Source: Tamarix chinensis (lineage: Eukaryota > Streptophyta > Magnoliopsida > Caryophyllales > Tamaricaceae). Taken from it: a stretch of 64,000 nt of DNA. This document shows, one piece after another, positions 61,425-64,000 of the stretch; position 1 is the stretch's first letter; each line of letters starts with the position of its first letter. The stretch is taken from NCBI GenBank assembly GCA_030549775.1, contig CM060175.1, forward strand, positions 3,720,564-3,784,563, written 5' to 3'. The notes beneath the pieces are model-generated. The model was given only the letters and a program-made list of their open reading frames with translations. It was not told the origin of the DNA and searched no databases. The translations under genes and the position numbers were made by a program.

Positions 61425-62005
61425 CCAGACCGATCCACCGGCATAATAGTGGCCAGGTGCCGGGGTGCCCTGGAGACCGATCCACCGGCATAAAATAGTG
61501 GTTAGGTGCGTTCTGCCCTATACGTGACCGATCCACCGGCTATAATAGTGGGGGATCCCGAGGTCAACAAACCAAACAGTATGTTGTAATTAAATCATGG
61601 GAAAGATACTATATACTTATAGTGGAACACCATGAGAGTCGGGGCCAGACCGATCCACCGGCATAATAGTGGCCAGGAGCATTGTGCCTTAGAGACCGAT
61701 CCACCAGCGTAAAATAGTGGTTAGGTGCGTTCTGCCCTATAAATGACCGATCCACCGGCTATAATAGTGGGGTTCCCGTACTCTTATGGATTAACAAAGA
61801 TTATGGTGTGAAATGACTTGCAAATAAATCATGGAAAGATACGTTATAATCACAGTGAAACACTATGAGAGTCGGGGCCAGACCGATCCACCGGTATAAT
61901 AGTGGCCAGGAGCGTTCTGCCCTGGAGACCGATCCACCGGCATAAAATAGTGGTTAGGTGCGTTCTGCCCTATAAGTGACCGATCCAGCGGCTATAATAG
62001 TGGGG
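61425..62005. repeat. array of CCACCGGCATAATAGTGG inverted repeats (LTR D)
   Basis: Nine copies are present in three sets of three (starting at about 61433, 61652 and 61884). Each set has the order GCATAATAGTGG, GCATAAAATAGTGG, GCTATAATAGTGGGG. A, B and C have two sets, so D gained one. Spacers carry ACAGTGAAACAC / AGTGGAACACCATGAGAG, the reverse of the motif in the other LTRs. Confidence 0.88.
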
Positions 62006-62536
62006 TTCCCGCACTCTCATGGGCTCATAACGATTATGATGTGAATCGACTATAATTATCAGAGTTATGAAAGAAGAAGTTGGATTGGACCATAACCGAT
62101 CCTCATCATCCATAGTATTACATGTTGCTTATGTGTTTGTGTTATGCATGTTATGTTGTATGATGGTATGCTTGGCCTTAGCGCACCTGCGTCCTTACTC
62201 AGTATTGGACTCATACTGATACTACCTTGATTGAATGGGTCCTGTGATGATCCACCGATGGTGGAGAGCAGATCTCCTATGCAGGTTGATCGATTACTAA
62301 TTTGGGGTGGAAGGCTTGACTTGAGTGAGCAGGCGGTCCGGATATTGGTCCATTGGGATCTGTTTTATTTAGCTATAATTCGTACTACGCTTCTTGTTTT
62401 GAGACCGCACTTTTAAGCTGTAATCTCAAACGATATTTTAACTGTTGTTGCCTCGTGGTTTTCGTGAATGATCTATGTTAACTATGTACCTATGTTTTGA
62501 TGATTCTTACTTAATGATTGTTTAGTTTAGCCTTAG

Positions 62537-62582
62537 CACTTAGTATCGGAACGGTAGGAGTGAACCAGTCTGGTACTAAGTG
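62537..62582. other. perfect subterminal hairpin of LTR D
   Basis: CACTTAGTA (62537-62545) and TACTAAGTG (62574-62582) surround a 28-bp loop, the same arms and loop length as in element C. It is about 100 bp from the LTR end. Confidence 0.75.
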
Positions 62583-62686
62583 TGGCGGTAATACCCCCAA
62601 GTTTACGGTTTTAATTCTTTCGCTTCCGCTAAACCTTTGGATTTAAACGAATTTTTCAGTAGTAAATTTGGGGGTGTTACAGTAAT

Positions 62687-63720
62687 TTGTAAGTAAAAGG
62701 GTATTATGGTAATTTTATAAGTAGAAGGGTGAAATGGTAATTTTAGAAATAAGGGATAAAATGGTAACCTTATAAATAAAAGGACATTATGGTAAATTTG
62801 GAAGTAAGGGGTAGAAGGGTAATTTTGTAAATAAAAGGATATTATGGAAAATTTAGAAGTAAGTGGTAACTTGGTAATTATGATAACAACGAAGGATAAT
62901 TTGATAATTAAATTATGATTATAGAAGGGCAATTGGATAATTATGATAATAGATAAGGGTAATTTGGTAAATTAACCAACAAAAGGGTATTATGGTAATT
63001 TTAATAATGGAGAAGGGCAATATAGTAATTATAATAATAGAGAAGGGTAAATTAATAATTATAATTATGGATAAGGGTAAATTGGTAATTATAATTATGG
63101 AGAAGGGTAAATGGGTAACTATAATTATGGAGAAGGGTAAAATGGTAATTATGATAATGGAGAAGGGTAATTTGGTAATTTAACCAACAGAAGGGTAATT
63201 TGTTAATTATGATAATGGATAAGGTCAATCTAGCAATTATGAGATTTTAGAAGGGTAATTTGGTAATTGACCACCTAAAGGGAAAATTGATAATTATAGT
63301 AATAACGAAGGGTAATTTGATAATTTATCCAACTAAAGGGGCAATTCGGTAATTATGATAATGAAGAATGGTAATTTGGTAATTTAACCGACTAAAGGGT
63401 AAGTTTGTAATTATTTAACCAACTAAAAGGGTAATTGGTAATCATGATAATAAAGAAGGGTAATTTGGTGATTTATCCAACTTAAGGGCAATTTAGTAAT
63501 TATAACAAAAGAGAAAGACAATTCGGTAATCTAACCAACCAAATGGGAAAAATGATAAGTGTAACAATTATGAAGGGCGAATAGTGATCTAAAAAGCGTA
63601 GGAGATAACTTGGTAACCTAAACCGATTAAGGATAATTTGGTAATTATGCAACCTGAAGGGTGATATGATAAATTGGCAAGTAAGGAATGGATGGGTTAA
63701 TAACTATGCAAGTAAGGGGT
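62687..63720. repeat. about 30-bp minisatellite, GGAGAAGGGTAAATTGGTAA type
   Basis: The clearest part, 62990-63185, repeats every 30 bp (ATGGAGAAGGGTAA, then GGTAATTATAAT), so one frame reads as a ten-residue protein repeat. The rest is degenerate. Similar units at about 57510-57762 lie on the other side of LTR D, so D inserted into one array. Positions 63721-64000 show nothing recognisable. Confidence 0.85.
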
Positions 63721-64000
63721 ATATCAGTAATTCATATCTAACATGTTGATGGGACAATGGAGGTTCGTAATAAGACTCAAGTAACACTAAATAGTAAGGT
63801 AAGAGTATTTGACGATTAGTAAGTATCACGAGAACAAATCCTAAATCAGAATTGGATGAGATTATGATAGCCTTAATGATTCCTCTGTGTTATCTTGGAT
63901 AACCATATGAATAAGAAATGCCTAATCATATCAGAATAATAGAAAGTGAATAAGCATCAAATTGTTGTTCTCTTTGTGTTCACCTTAATTAAGACACTAA

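Larger units (their letters stand above)
57763..62681 (+). mobile_element. solo LTR D (4.9 kb), plus orientation
   Basis: It starts AAATACCCCAAAAATTC (the usual TG appears lost) and ends GGGGGTGTTACA. The 5-mers GTAAT at 57758-57762 and 62682-62686 match, and there is no primer-binding site, so it is a solo LTR. In order it has an AT-rich U3, a GAAACTCCGCGTTTC motif, a TATA box, a GC-rich part, a TTA microsatellite, a GGAGCGTGCTCC block, three sets of CCACCGG...GTGG repeats and a terminal hairpin. The C-rich frames (up to 331 codons around 58382-59595) overlap in several frames, lack domains and are not called genes. Confidence 0.85.

Noticed and set aside
62992..63183. Small protein with ten-residue repeats
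   Set aside because: It is a reading of the 30-bp minisatellite and there is no conserved start or flanking gene structure.

Overview
This is nuclear DNA from a repeat-rich, probably large plant genome, most likely a flowering plant. The evidence is the wall-to-wall plant-type Ty3/gypsy LTR retrotransposons primed by initiator Met-tRNA, chromodomain-bearing integrase remnants, and long (AAT)n tracts. I see no convincing host gene, tRNA, rRNA or CRISPR array. Every long open frame is either a retroelement fragment or a translation of low-complexity DNA. The species cannot be named from this window.

Layout. An AT-rich satellite with a ~275-bp unit (1-1010) and a GGGTC-type minisatellite (1215-1500) lead into eroded LTR debris (1501-5225). 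LTR A follows (5226-10037, minus), with a primer-binding site on its left. Older repeat DNA (10038-11057, 18630-19414) is split by a decayed complete Ty3/gypsy element G (11058-18629, plus). Next comes a nest. An old LTR remnant (19415-20387 and 36203-37324) holds solo LTR B (20388-36202, TSD CTAAC). B in turn holds the complete element C (23739-35416, TSD AAATT). Solo LTR I (37325-40265, plus) lies further right. Element F (43228 to ~48025, plus) has a 2.6-kb LTR, gag, protease and the start of RT, and abuts two decayed minus-strand chromovirus copies, E1 (48026-51466) and E2 (51467-55394). The right end is a pyrimidine-rich LTR-like segment P and a ~30-bp minisatellite, into which solo LTR D (57763-62681, plus) is inserted.

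The most interesting object is element C. It has two almost identical LTRs of 5,644 and 5,643 bp around an internal region of only 391 bp. That region carries a primer-binding site and a polypurine tract but no gene. C is therefore a very young, non-autonomous retrotransposon that is about 97% LTR. LTRs A, B and D belong to the same superfamily and share a module order. In sense orientation this is: a U3 with GAAACGC/GCGTTTC motifs (C and D), a TATA box (A, C, D), a GC-rich then (AAT)n-rich stretch, a block with GGAGC-GCTCC and a splice-donor-like GTAAGG, an array of CCAC...GTGG inverted repeats, and a hairpin about 100 bp from the LTR end. Several modules survive in the more diverged LTRs F and I and in the old remnants, which suggests selection on structured RNA or DNA. 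E1, E2 and F share LTR-end and polypurine-tract features with C and are candidates for the autonomous family that supplies its enzymes (inference).
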